22,053 bases of DNA from Planctomycetota bacterium (GCA_016935955.1 JAFGPY010000399.1:1-22053); one strand, 5' to 3'; counted from the first letter of the stretch, positions 7,845-16,121 are shown. The notes: a model not told the origin generated them from the letters alone. Program-made: numbers and translations.

Positions 7845-9545
7845 TTAGAAGACGTCGCGCTGCGTGACGCGCAGCACCTCGTCCAGCGTCGTTTCGCCTG
7901 CCGCTACTTTCAGGGCCCCGTCCATGCGCAACGTCTTCATGCCCCGGCCCACGGCCGAGGCCTTCATCATCGCGGCACTGTCGTGACGCTGAATCTGTGC
8001 CCGGACCTCGTCGTCGACCATCAGCAATTCGTAGATGCCTGTGCGGCCATGGTATCCCGTGTTCAGGCACTCGTCGCACCCCACGCCGCGCCAGAACTGC
8101 ATGCCCGGCGTGATCAGGTTGCCCACGTCGAGCTGCTCGATCACCCTCGGATCGGGATCGTAGGCCTCGCGGCAATTCTGACACGTGCGACGAACCAGAC
8201 GCTGGGCCAGCACCGCCAGCAGACTGCTGGAGGCCAGGTACGGTTCGATGCCCAGGTCCAACAGCCGGGCCACCGCGCCGGGCGCGTCGTTCGTGTGCAG
8301 CGTCGAGAACACCAAGTGACCGGTCAACGAGGCCTGAATGGCCAGGCGGCCCGTCTCCAGGTCGCGGACCTCGCCGACCATGACCACATCGGGGTCCTGG
8401 CGAACCACGTGCCGCAGCGTCGTGGCGAATGTCAGCCCCTTCTTCGCCGCCACCTGGATCTGGCTGATGCCCGTGAGCTGGTACTCGATCGGGTCCTCGA
8501 CGGTCAACACGTTCTTCTCAGCCGAATTGATCTTGTTCAGGCAGGCGTACAGCGTCGTGGTCTTGCCGCTGCCGGTCGGGCCGGTGACGAAGAAGATGCC
8601 GTGGCTCATGTTGATCAGGGAGAGGATGTTCGACTTCATGTGGTCGTCCATCCCGAGCTGATCCAACTCGTAGACGCCCGTGGTCTTGTCCAGCAGACGC
8701 AGCACCACGCGCTCGCCGAAACTCGTCGGCACGATGCTGACGCGGAGGTCCACCTCGCGGTCGCCGATGCGCACCGAGCAGCGGCCGTCCTGGGGCATGC
8801 GCCGCTCGGCGATGTCCATCCCCGCCATGACCTTGATGCGCGACGTGATCAGCGGCTGCACGCTGCGGGCAGGGCTGAAGATGTCGTACAGCACGCCGTC
8901 GATGCGGTACCGGATCTGAAGCTTGTTCTCGTACGGGTGCACGTGAATGTCGCTGGCCCGCATCTTCAGGGCCCGGAACAGGATGCTGTTGACGAGCCGG
9001 ATGACGGGAGGCTTGTTGACCACGTCGAGCAGGTCGTCGGTGGCACTGAGCTGATGGGCCAGCGACTCCATCCCCGCGTCGTCCAACTCCTCGACGATCT
9101 CGTCGACAACATCCATGCGGTCTTCGTAGGCCGAATCGATGGCCCCGGCCACCTCGCTCCGCGGCGCCAGGATCAACTGCACCGGCATCCCCAGCCGCTT
9201 CTCGATGTCCTCGATTGCATAGACGTTCAGCGGGGCGCACGTCGCGAGCGTCATTACGCCGTTGGCCTTGCCCATGCCGACCATACCGTGGCGGCGAGCG
9301 AACATGGCCGGAATGGCCTCTTTGAATTCCGTCGGCACGTCGCGGCCGCGAAGTTCCTGGCGGTACTCGATGCCCAACAGGTCCGACAGCTTGCGCAGCA
9401 CCTGTTCTTCGGTGAAACGCCCGTCCTCGGCCAGCACCACTTCCAGGGAGCGGCCGTGAGAAGCGGCTTCATTCAGGGCCGCCTGAAGGTGGTCCGGTCC
9501 CATGGACGAGAACGAATCGAGCCAACGGTTGAGATAGTCGCTCAT
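7845..9545 (-). CDS. gspE: Type II secretion ATPase GspE
   Basis: This 566-residue hexameric secretion ATPase has an N-terminal GspE domain (about 30-140) and the catalytic core. The core carries the aspartate box RASDIHVHP (196-204), Walker A GPTGSGKT (322-329), Walker B with VVMVGEVRD (387-395), and the histidine box LTGHLVFSTLHTND (407-420). The zinc-binding tetracysteine is intact: C455 and C458 (CQNC), then C490 and C493 (CDEC). It is followed by GRTGIYELL, a hallmark of GspE/PilB. All catalytic motifs are present, so the enzyme should be active in the cytoplasm with GspL and GspF. It starts at ATG 9545 with a GAGG site, 42 bases after gspD. A PilB role is possible in principle, but the full gsp context decides for GspE. 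Confidence 0.97.
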   Translation of the reverse strand: MSDYLNRWLDSFSSMGPDHLQAALNEAASHGRSLEVVLAEDGRFTEEQVLRKLSDLLGIEYRQELRGRDVPTEFKEAIPAMFARRHGMVGMGKANGVMTLATCAPLNVYAIEDIEKRLGMPVQLILAPRSEVAGAIDSAYEDRMDVVDEIVEELDDAGMESLAHQLSATDDLLDVVNKPPVIRLVNSILFRALKMRASDIHVHPYENKLQIRYRIDGVLYDIFSPARSVQPLITSRIKVMAGMDIAERRMPQDGRCSVRIGDREVDLRVSIVPTSFGERVVLRLLDKTTGVYELDQLGMDDHMKSNILSLINMSHGIFFVTGPTGSGKTTTLYACLNKINSAEKNVLTVEDPIEYQLTGISQIQVAAKKGLTFATTLRHVVRQDPDVVMVGEVRDLETGRLAIQASLTGHLVFSTLHTNDAPGAVARLLDLGIEPYLASSSLLAVLAQRLVRRTCQNCREAYDPDPRVIEQLDVGNLITPGMQFWRGVGCDECLNTGYHGRTGIYELLMVDDEVRAQIQRHDSAAMMKASAVGRGMKTLRMDGALKVAAGETTLDEVLRVTQRDVF

Positions 9546-9587
9546 GCGGTCCAGCCTCTGCTTCCTCTTGCCGCGCGGTGGGCGGCC

Positions 9588-12389
9588 CTAATCAGGCATC
9601 GGCACGATGATCGGCGCCGGTCGGTAGTCATTGGGCTTGTCATCCGGCACAGGCGGCGACTCCTGCTCCGGCTTCGGCGCTTCGGCGGCCTCGACCTTCG
9701 GGGCCGGTTGCGGTTGAGGCTCCGCAGGGGCAGGAGTTGCCTCCTCGACCACAGGGTTCTCCGCCGCCGGCGTCGGCGGCTGCACCTGCGTCATGCCGGG
9801 CATTGACGAACTCGGCGGCACCGTCGTGCCGATCGGCATGGGCGGCTGCTCGCTGGCCGTCAGGCTGACCTGGCCGCCTTTCTCCAGTTCCTTCTCCATG
9901 GCCCGGCGGCGAAGCACCTCGTTCAGGCGGTGGGCCTCTTCCTTGGCGGCCTCTTCCGACAGGTCCGGATCGAGTTCCTTGAGGTCCTCCGGGAGAATCT
10001 CCCGAGCCTTCTTCGTCTCGTCATAGAGGTCCTGGAACGTGATGTCGCGGATGATGCTGGCCTTGACGAACAGGTAGATCGTCGTCTTGACGTCCAGCTT
10101 CTGGCGGCGCTTGAACAACTCGCCGATCAGCGGGATGTCGCCGACGATCGGAATCTGCGTCTCGGTGTTGATCTTGCGCTTGCCGTGGAGCCCGCCGATG
10201 ACGATGGTCCGCTGGTCGGGGACCGTCACGCGCGTCTCGATCTCGCGGTCGGCTCGCGGCGGCGGCACGTTGTCTCCCGCCGCATCGCCCGTGAAGCTCT
10301 GGACCGTGGCCTTGATGTCAAGCACGAGGAAGTTGGTCTCGCTGATGTGCGGCGTGATGACCAGCGTCGTGCCGGCCTGGACGTATTCCTTGAAGGACAC
10401 CGACGACGTCGACGTGTTCAGGGCGCTCAGTTCGGTGACCGGCTCCTGGTCGGCGCTCATGATCGTGCCTTCCTGGTTGTCGTTGACCAGCAGCCGCGGC
10501 TTCGAGAGCACCTGCGTGTCGCTGCGCGTCTCGATCGCCCTGAGCAGCGCCGAGACGATCCCGTCGTCCACCCAGGCCCAGGTGGCGCCCTGTCCGATGC
10601 TGCCCGGCACCAGGCGCAGGCCCGTGGTCTCGTCGCGGACCGAGTATCCGTAGTCGGTCGACCCGAGGTGCCAATCATTGTTGGCCGCCTTGCCGATGAT
10701 CTCCTGGAACTCGAACTCGATTCCGATGTCCAGGTCGTTGCGCTTGGTCACTTCGATGAGCGTACACTCCAGCAGCACCTGCGGCAGTCGCCGGTCGATC
10801 TGGGCGATGATCTCGGCGATCTGTTCATGCTGGGCGGGCGTGGCGCTGACCAGCAGGGAGTTCGTCGGATCGAAGGCCACGATCACCGGCGCGTCTTCGG
10901 CTCCGGGGACCGGCAGCTTGGTCCTCGCATCGATGCCGCCCGATTCCATGACTTCCTTGAGGATATCCACGACGCCGGTCTGCGTACTTCCACCGCCGCC
11001 GCTGGTGTCCGTTTCGCTCGACACGGCACGATGCTCCAGCGTGTAGACGCGAATCTTGTCGAACTGCTCGGGCTTGATGTCGATACTGTCCAGCAGCCTT
11101 TTGATAGCCGAGTGTTCCTCGGGCGTCGCGCTGACTACCACCGTGTTTGTGTCGATCAGCACGGTCAAGCGGGGCAGGGCGCCCGTGCCGCCGAGATCGC
11201 CCGCCGTGGCCGTGACCGCCGGCTGGGCCTGGCCCCGAGTGGCCGTCGTCGTTCGTGTGGTCGTGCGGCGCGTGGTCGTGGTCGACGCATTGAACTCCAT
11301 GCCGCCGATCTTCAGTTCTTGGATGGCCCGGGCCACGTCCTCGGCCGACAGGTAGATCGGGCGATAGAGCTCGATCACCTGGAGTTCCTTGCGGGGGACG
11401 TCGTAGATGGTGATGATCTCCTCGAGCTTGTCGATCTCCTCGCTGGCTCCGATGAGCACCAGCCGGTTGGTACGCTCGTCCACGTCGATGAACGGCGGCT
11501 GATCCTGCTCGGCGGGAACGCGCTGCCAGACGATCCGCGTTGTATTGCCGACGCGTTGCGTCGTCGGCACGGTGCGCGTCTTGGCCGTGCCGCGGGCGGC
11601 CAGCACGTTGTTGAGTTTGACGGCCATGTCGGGGGCCCGCGTATACTTCAACTCGATGATGCGAACCTCGACTTCCGTCGGCTTGACGTCCATCATCTTG
11701 ATCAGCGGCCGCAACTGGTCCAGGCGTTTCTTGGTCTCCACAATCTGAACCAGGCCGCGGTCGGACAAGGGGATGATCAGCCCGCTCTCGCTGATGAAGG
11801 GCGTCAGGGCGTCCTGGATGTCCTTCGGGTCGGCGTACTGGAGCTGTATCATCTCGGTGACGATGCTTTCGCCCGGGACGTCCGTGGCGGGGATATTGGG
11901 CGGCAGCAGACGAGTCCATTGCCGGGCGTTGGCCGTCGGCACAATCAGGATCCACTCGCTCTTGGGCAGCCGGATCATGCTGAAGTTCAGGAAGTTGAGG
12001 CTGTCCTCGAGCAGGTCATACAATTCGCCGACGCGAACCTTCTTGTTGGGCTTGATGGTGATCGGGCCGGTGAGACTGCTGTCGTAGATGAACTTCAGCC
12101 GCAACTTCTGGCCGACGTACTCGACGAACACGCGAACGTCCATGTTGTCGGGCAAGGACAGGTCGAGCAGGTCGTCCATGTTGATGGGCTGCTCTTCGGG
12201 TTCGGCGGCGGGTTGGCCTTCCGGCAGCGTCGCGGCGCCTTCGGGAGCCGGCTCGGCCGGCGGCGGCTCGGCCGCGGGTTCCTGGCTCCAAGCCGTTGCG
12301 GCCGGGGCGGTCGTCATGGCAACGCACAGAACGAGCAAGACGAGAGTCTTGACAAGGCCGCGCGAGGTCAATAAGCTCTGCTCTACCAT
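9588..12389 (-). CDS. gspD: Type II secretion outer-membrane secretin GspD (enlarged)
   Basis: This is a 933-residue secretin from ATG 12389, chosen because AAAAGG lies about 8 bases upstream and a signal peptide follows at once (residues about 1-34, ending ATAWSQ). Longer starts add 30 residues with no signal. Domains in order: N0 (about 70-150), N1 (about 176-235), N2 (about 242-330), N3 (about 338-440), a further N-type repeat (about 446-530), the secretin barrel (about 534-785), and a Pro/Ala/Glu-rich tail (about 850-933). The secretin signature is clear: VTVPDQRTIVIGGL, then IPIVGDIPLIGELF. N3 carries an insert of almost only Thr and Arg (about 370-385). It is about 200-280 residues longer than a typical GspD. 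It forms the outer-membrane gate for folded substrates. Confidence 0.96.
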   Translation of the reverse strand: MVEQSLLTSRGLVKTLVLLVLCVAMTTAPAATAWSQEPAAEPPPAEPAPEGAATLPEGQPAAEPEEQPINMDDLLDLSLPDNMDVRVFVEYVGQKLRLKFIYDSSLTGPITIKPNKKVRVGELYDLLEDSLNFLNFSMIRLPKSEWILIVPTANARQWTRLLPPNIPATDVPGESIVTEMIQLQYADPKDIQDALTPFISESGLIIPLSDRGLVQIVETKKRLDQLRPLIKMMDVKPTEVEVRIIELKYTRAPDMAVKLNNVLAARGTAKTRTVPTTQRVGNTTRIVWQRVPAEQDQPPFIDVDERTNRLVLIGASEEIDKLEEIITIYDVPRKELQVIELYRPIYLSAEDVARAIQELKIGGMEFNASTTTTRRTTTRTTTATRGQAQPAVTATAGDLGGTGALPRLTVLIDTNTVVVSATPEEHSAIKRLLDSIDIKPEQFDKIRVYTLEHRAVSSETDTSGGGGSTQTGVVDILKEVMESGGIDARTKLPVPGAEDAPVIVAFDPTNSLLVSATPAQHEQIAEIIAQIDRRLPQVLLECTLIEVTKRNDLDIGIEFEFQEIIGKAANNDWHLGSTDYGYSVRDETTGLRLVPGSIGQGATWAWVDDGIVSALLRAIETRSDTQVLSKPRLLVNDNQEGTIMSADQEPVTELSALNTSTSSVSFKEYVQAGTTLVITPHISETNFLVLDIKATVQSFTGDAAGDNVPPPRADREIETRVTVPDQRTIVIGGLHGKRKINTETQIPIVGDIPLIGELFKRRQKLDVKTTIYLFVKASIIRDITFQDLYDETKKAREILPEDLKELDPDLSEEAAKEEAHRLNEVLRRRAMEKELEKGGQVSLTASEQPPMPIGTTVPPSSSMPGMTQVQPPTPAAENPVVEEATPAPAEPQPQPAPKVEAAEAPKPEQESPPVPDDKPNDYRPAPIIVPMPD
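12349..12377 (+). promoter_or_regulatory. Sigma70-type promoter for the divergent lipoprotein gene, inside gspD
   Basis: TTGACA (12349-12354) and TAAGCT (12372-12377) are separated by exactly 17 bases. The expected transcription start (about 12383-12387) falls 1-5 bases before the ATG at 12388. The transcript would therefore be leaderless or nearly so, which fits the absence of a Shine-Dalgarno sequence. The promoter lies within the codons for the gspD signal peptide, on the opposite strand. Confidence 0.55.
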
Positions 12390-12864
12390 GATATGCACCT
12401 TTTCCACAAAACGTGCCGTGTTGGCGTTGCTGCCCGCTCTGATCATCGGCCTGTCGAGTTGCCGCGACGAGCCCGTCACAACGTCTCAGCCCACGATTCA
12501 GCCGGATTCACCCCTGGCGGTCATGCTTCGTTCGCGAACCGATCAACTTCTTCGCGACATTGCCGCCGGTAACTTCCGGCAACTGACCCAGTACTACGCG
12601 CCGGGCGCCAGTGTGGACCTGAGGCGCGAAATTGAACATCATCTTGGCGGCTCGATAGGCGAAATCAGCCTCTATAGCTGGAAGGCCGCGACCATCGGTT
12701 TCGAACTCTCCGACGATGGGCTCCATGCCCGCACGGGCGTCGAAGTCCTCCTGCAAGGCCGCAAGAACGAACTCTACAAGAAGGGCGTCCTGTTCAATTG
12801 GTCTCGATCTGATACCAAGGACATGACCTTCCACCTGCAACCGCAGACCAACGCGACCCCCTGA
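12388..12864 (+). CDS. Uncharacterised lipoprotein divergent from gspD
   Basis: This 158-residue protein starts at ATG 12388; an upstream extension of the frame is antisense to gspD and has no signal. Residues 1-25 are a lipoprotein signal peptide: basic STKR, hydrophobic core LALLPALIIG, lipobox LSSC with Cys25. Residue +2 is Arg, not Asp, which favours outer-membrane sorting by the enterobacterial rule (uncertain here). The mature part has a helix (about 45-70, LLRDIAAGNFRQLTQYY) and mixed strands, a pattern reminiscent of small NTF2-like folds, but I do not recognise a family. It is the only plus-strand gene inside the gsp locus, lying between gspC-like and gspD. T2SS secretins often use a small lipoprotein pilotin, so that is a reasonable but unproven guess. 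Confidence 0.75.
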   Translation: MICTFSTKRAVLALLPALIIGLSSCRDEPVTTSQPTIQPDSPLAVMLRSRTDQLLRDIAAGNFRQLTQYYAPGASVDLRREIEHHLGGSIGEISLYSWKAATIGFELSDDGLHARTGVEVLLQGRKNELYKKGVLFNWSRSDTKDMTFHLQPQTNATP

Positions 12865-12881
12865 CTCCTGCCGGCCCACGA

Positions 12882-13622
12882 CTACGGTTGCGGTTGTTCC
12901 TGCTTGGCCTTGTTGGCCTCTTTGGCCTTCCTGAGACGTTCCTGCCAATACTTGTTCCAGTCCTGACCGCGGTTCGGGGCCTGTGGCCGGACCGCGCGGT
13001 TCAACGCCGCATTGTTGGACGTCGAAGCGGCATCTGATGTGCCGGCGGCGGTCCGGCTGGAGTTCTCCACGACGCGGGCCGTGTTGGCTGCAGGGCTGTT
13101 GTTGACCGTGCGGCCCGGCGTCTTCTGGCGGACGTTCTTGAAGACGGCCTCCGTCTTGACCAGCGTGATCGGCAGTTCGCCGAAGACCACGGCCACCTTG
13201 TCGCCGACCAGGGCCTTGACCTGGATCTCGTCGCGCTTCTCGTCCTTGTGCCACCATGCCTGGGCGCCGGTCTTCTCATCCTGCAGCAGGACGCTGAACT
13301 CGCCCTTGGTCTGGTCGGCAATCCAGCCGATGAACCGCTGGCCGTTGTACGACTCCTTGGCGTTCGGATCGATGACCGGCTGCTTCGGTTCTTCCTCCTC
13401 AGGCGGCTCCAGGCGATTGCGCCAACTGGCCATGTTGCGATCGATCGAGAGGCTTGCCACGGCGGCCTTCTTGGGTTGCTCGGGTGTATAATTCAGTGTT
13501 GTCTGTTCCTTCACGACACTGCCGTACACCATCGCTCCGACCAGTCCCAGCAGCACCAGGGCCAGCAAACCGATCGACGCGCACAGCAGTCTGAAGATGG
13601 TTGAGCTACGAAGCCTGATCAT
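12882..13622 (-). CDS. Bitopic inner-membrane protein, GspC-like
   Basis: This 246-residue protein has a short basic N-terminus, one transmembrane helix (about 10-34) and a periplasmic remainder, the topology of GspC. Residues about 95-160 read as a small beta domain, with GWIADQTKGEFSVLLQDEKTG, then a strand near ALVGDKVAVVFGE. This resembles the homology region by which GspC touches the secretin N0 domain, or the related PilP fold. The rest (about 165-246) is Asn/Ala/Ser-rich and ends in a charged helix, with no PDZ domain visible. The start ATG 13622 is supported by GGGAGG nine bases upstream. It is the first gene in the direction of the gsp operon and the only candidate for the otherwise missing gspC. 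The homology itself is weak. Confidence 0.6.
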   Translation of the reverse strand: MIRLRSSTIFRLLCASIGLLALVLLGLVGAMVYGSVVKEQTTLNYTPEQPKKAAVASLSIDRNMASWRNRLEPPEEEEPKQPVIDPNAKESYNGQRFIGWIADQTKGEFSVLLQDEKTGAQAWWHKDEKRDEIQVKALVGDKVAVVFGELPITLVKTEAVFKNVRQKTPGRTVNNSPAANTARVVENSSRTAAGTSDAASTSNNAALNRAVRPQAPNRGQDWNKYWQERLRKAKEANKAKQEQPQP

Positions 13623-13784
13623 GGCTTTTTACCTCCCGCCCAGTCCAACGTGGCCGCCGCACAATAATACGACCGGGGGCCGCTCTTTCGTAGCAATTGT
13701 TGCGACAAAATAATCGATCGTGAGTCTTGGCAAGAATGCCCTCCCACCGGTGAAAGGCTGGCGCAACAGCCCCTCAAACGCTGC

Positions 13785-13813
13785 AGCATACCCCTGAAGA
13801 ACCCAAAATTCAA
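13785..13813 (-). promoter_or_regulatory. Candidate promoter of the gsp operon
   Basis: On the minus strand TTGAAT (13813-13808) and TATGCT (13790-13785) are 17 bases apart. The start site would be near 13778, about 155 bases before the gspC-like ATG. It is the best sigma70-like match in the gap between the lyase and the gsp genes. It implies a fairly long leader for the operon. Confidence 0.45.
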
Positions 13814-13860
13814 CGGATTATTGCATGGAACAGCTGTCGGGGTGCACCTTGAAAACGTGG

Positions 13861-13903
13861 CACGGGCGTCTCGCCCGTGAGTCGCAGGGCCATCCTGGCC
13901 CTG
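13861..13903. repeat. Tandem perfect hairpins directly after the lyase stop codon
   Basis: Two hairpins of identical architecture stand five bases apart. The first is CACGGGCG-TCT-CGCCCGTG (13861-13879), the second CAGGGCCA-TCC-TGGCCCTG (13885-13903). Each has a perfect 8-bp stem and a 3-base loop. The pair abuts the TAG stop (13904-13906) of the lyase and is followed on the minus strand by CCACGTTTTC, a weak T run. It may terminate that transcript or protect its 3' end. The regular design also suggests a dispersed REP-like element. Confidence 0.7.
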
Positions 13904-15508
13904 CTAAGGCTTCTTCTGTCGGCCCAGCAGCGAAGCGCTCGGCTCCGTGCTGGCCTTGGGCTGGCCGAGGGCTCTGAACTCTTCGGCCGAAAGGAGTCTC
14001 TCCTGGCGGCAGATCTCCAGGATGCTCTTGCCCGAAGCGACGGACTGCTTGGCCACCTCGGCGGCCTTCAGGTAACCGATCTTCTGGTTGAGGATCGTGG
14101 CCAGACCGACCGAGGCCTCGAAGTAGCCGCGGCAACGGTCCTCGTTTACGGTGATCCCCTCGACGCACTTGTGTGCGAAGACCGGCAGGAAGTTCTTCAG
14201 GTACTCCATCGAATCCAACAGGGCCACGGCCATGCCGGGCATCATCACGTTCAACTCCAGCTGGCCCGCCTGCACGGCCATGGCGATGGCCGTGTCGTTG
14301 CCGATGACCTGGAAGCAGATCATGTTCAGGCACTCGGCCAGCGACGGATTGACTTTGCCGGGCATGATGCTGCTGCCGGGCTGCACGGCAGGCAGGTTGA
14401 TCTCGGCCAGTCCGGTCCGCGGACCGCTCGCCAGGAGGCGGAGGTCGTTCGCGATGCGGATCAGTTCCAGGGCCAGGTTCCTCAGGGCGCCGCTGACGGC
14501 CGCCACGGGAGCCATGCTCTGCATCCGCAGCGGCAGGTTCTTCGCGGCCGCAAGCGGCAGGTTGACGATGCGTCCCAGGTTGCCGACGGCCGTACTGGCG
14601 TATTGCTCGTGGGTGTTGAGCCCGGTCCCGGCCGCGGAGCCGCCCAGGGCCACGGTCAGCAGCCCGTGCGTGGCGCGGTCGATTCGCTCGTGGGCTTCCT
14701 GGACCGCTTCCCCGTACGCGGCAAACTCTTGGCCGAGGCGGATCGGCACGGCGTCCTGCAGGTGGGTGCGGGCGCTCTTGAGCACCGAGTCGAACAGCCT
14801 CGCCTTGGTCCGCAGCACCCGCGCCAGGTGGTTCAGGGCCTTGGCCAGATCCTTCCACACCAGCAGGGCCGCAACGTGCATCGCCGTCGGAAACGTGTCG
14901 TTCGTCGACTGTGACATGTTGACGTGGTCGTTCGGGCTCAGCAGGGCGTACTGACCCCGCTGTTTGCCCATCAGTTCCAGGGCTCGATTGGCCAGCACCT
15001 CGTTGGTGTTCATGTTCATGCTTGTGCCGGCCCCGGCCTGAAAAACATCGACCACCCATTGGTCGATCAGTTCGTCGCGGCCGAGCACCTCGTCGCAGGC
15101 GCGGCAGATGACCTCGCCTCGCCGGTCGTCCAGTTTGCCGAGCGACTGGTTGGCCATGGCGCAGGCCTTCTTGACGGCCACGTAGGCCCGCACGAGTCCG
15201 CGATGCGGCAGGCGACCCGAGACGGTGAAATTCTCCACGGCCCGCTGTGTCTGGGCGCCATAGTAGACGTTGAAGGGCACGCGGACCGTGCCCAGGCTGT
15301 CGGTCTCTTCGCGGAACAGGCCGCCATGGGTCTCCACGGGAACGATCGGCTCGCTTTCTGCCTCTTCAGGCGTTGCTTCGACTTCGGCAGCCGGTTGGGC
15401 CTTGGTCTTGGCCGCGCGCTTACCAGTCCTGGCAGATTGGGCTGCCGACTTGGACGACGGGTTGCGACCGGGCGTAGTGCTCGATGTCTTACTGGTCTTC
15501 CGTGGCAT
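13904..15508 (-). CDS. aspA: Aspartate ammonia-lyase / class II fumarase family lyase
   Basis: This 534-residue enzyme belongs to the fumarase/aspartase superfamily, which removes ammonia from aspartate or water from malate to give fumarate, in the cytoplasm. Landmarks: VYYGAQTQRAVENF (81-94), the helix with AGTSMNMNTNEV (160-171), NMSQSTND (197-204), RTHLQDAVP (247-255), and the family signature GSSIMPGKVNP (378-388), which holds the mobile catalytic serine loop. THLQDAVP and the YYG opening lean towards aspartase over fumarase C, but the two cannot be separated firmly by eye. The first 60 residues are an extra Lys/Ala/Ser/Glu-rich extension absent from ordinary aspartases (about 465-475 residues). 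The start ATG 15508 has GAGG upstream; a later start would give the normal length, but none has an equally good site. Tandem hairpins follow the stop. Confidence 0.85.
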   Translation of the reverse strand: MPRKTSKTSSTTPGRNPSSKSAAQSARTGKRAAKTKAQPAAEVEATPEEAESEPIVPVETHGGLFREETDSLGTVRVPFNVYYGAQTQRAVENFTVSGRLPHRGLVRAYVAVKKACAMANQSLGKLDDRRGEVICRACDEVLGRDELIDQWVVDVFQAGAGTSMNMNTNEVLANRALELMGKQRGQYALLSPNDHVNMSQSTNDTFPTAMHVAALLVWKDLAKALNHLARVLRTKARLFDSVLKSARTHLQDAVPIRLGQEFAAYGEAVQEAHERIDRATHGLLTVALGGSAAGTGLNTHEQYASTAVGNLGRIVNLPLAAAKNLPLRMQSMAPVAAVSGALRNLALELIRIANDLRLLASGPRTGLAEINLPAVQPGSSIMPGKVNPSLAECLNMICFQVIGNDTAIAMAVQAGQLELNVMMPGMAVALLDSMEYLKNFLPVFAHKCVEGITVNEDRCRGYFEASVGLATILNQKIGYLKAAEVAKQSVASGKSILEICRQERLLSAEEFRALGQPKASTEPSASLLGRQKKP

Positions 15509-15599
15509 GACAATTCCTCGGCGAAGGGTGATCCGCAGCCTCAGAGGATAGCCCCCCGCGACGGGAAATGCAAGCGCCGGATGGCGTTACAGGGCCGCC

Positions 15600-16121
15600 C
15601 TACAGCTCTTTGACCGATCCGATCTGCCGCGCCGGCACGCCCGCCATGATGGCATAGTCGGGCGTATCCTTGGTCACGACGGCTCCGGCCGCGATCAGGT
15701 TGGCCTTGCCCACCCGGACGCCCGTGGTGACGACGCTCCCGGCCGCCATCCACGTGCCCCGACCGATGACGATCGGGCCGCGCTTGTGCGGTGCCGAGAA
15801 GTCTTCGATTTCGGGATTGAACTGGTGGTCGCCGCCGGTCAGCGAACAGTGCGGCCCGATCATCACGTTGTCCTCCAGCGTGATGTCGCCGCCGCCGATG
15901 TACGTCCACAGGCCGATGTAGACATTGTCGCCGCAGACCAGGTGGCCGGGCCAGGGAATCGTCGCCCCGGGCGCGAGCTTCAGGCCCTTGCCGCACGACT
16001 TCAACTGGCAGCGGACCAACTCGCCGCGCCGCAAGTTGTCCTCGTCGGTGTTGGTGAACAGGATGTAGCGGTCAATCTGGTCGCGAATCTTCGGGTCCAG
16101 TTCCTCACGCGGATGCGGCAT
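15600..16121 (-). CDS. Hexapeptide-repeat (left-handed beta-helix) acetyltransferase
   Basis: This 173-residue protein has the imperfect hexapeptide periodicity of the left-handed beta-helix transferases: LAPGATI, VCGDNVYIG, ITLEDNVMIGPHC, VIGRGTWMAAGSVVTTGVRVG, LIAAGAVV. It ends with the classical capping segment DYAIMAGVPARQIGSVK. Such enzymes move acetyl from acetyl-CoA onto sugars or serine; this length and ending are usual for WcaF/maltose-acetyltransferase-like sugar enzymes. It starts at ATG 16121, behind AGGAGGG about six bases upstream. It overlaps the preceding gene by 17 bases, so translation is probably coupled. The acceptor is unknown; a glycan acceptor is suggested by the neighbour only weakly. 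Confidence 0.85.
   Translation of the reverse strand: MPHPREELDPKIRDQIDRYILFTNTDEDNLRRGELVRCQLKSCGKGLKLAPGATIPWPGHLVCGDNVYIGLWTYIGGGDITLEDNVMIGPHCSLTGGDHQFNPEIEDFSAPHKRGPIVIGRGTWMAAGSVVTTGVRVGKANLIAAGAVVTKDTPDYAIMAGVPARQIGSVKEL

Noticed and set aside
7722..9806. Plus-strand open frame of 694 codons
   Set aside because: Antisense to gspE and the gspD end; no family features.
9930..12374. Plus-strand open frame of 814 codons
   Set aside because: Antisense to gspD, with composition dominated by Arg, Gly, Asp and His as expected from a reversed frame.
13818..15059. Minus-strand open frame of 413 codons within the lyase
   Set aside because: Out-of-frame overlap of a gene with a clear superfamily signature; product is an Arg/Gly/Pro-rich shadow.
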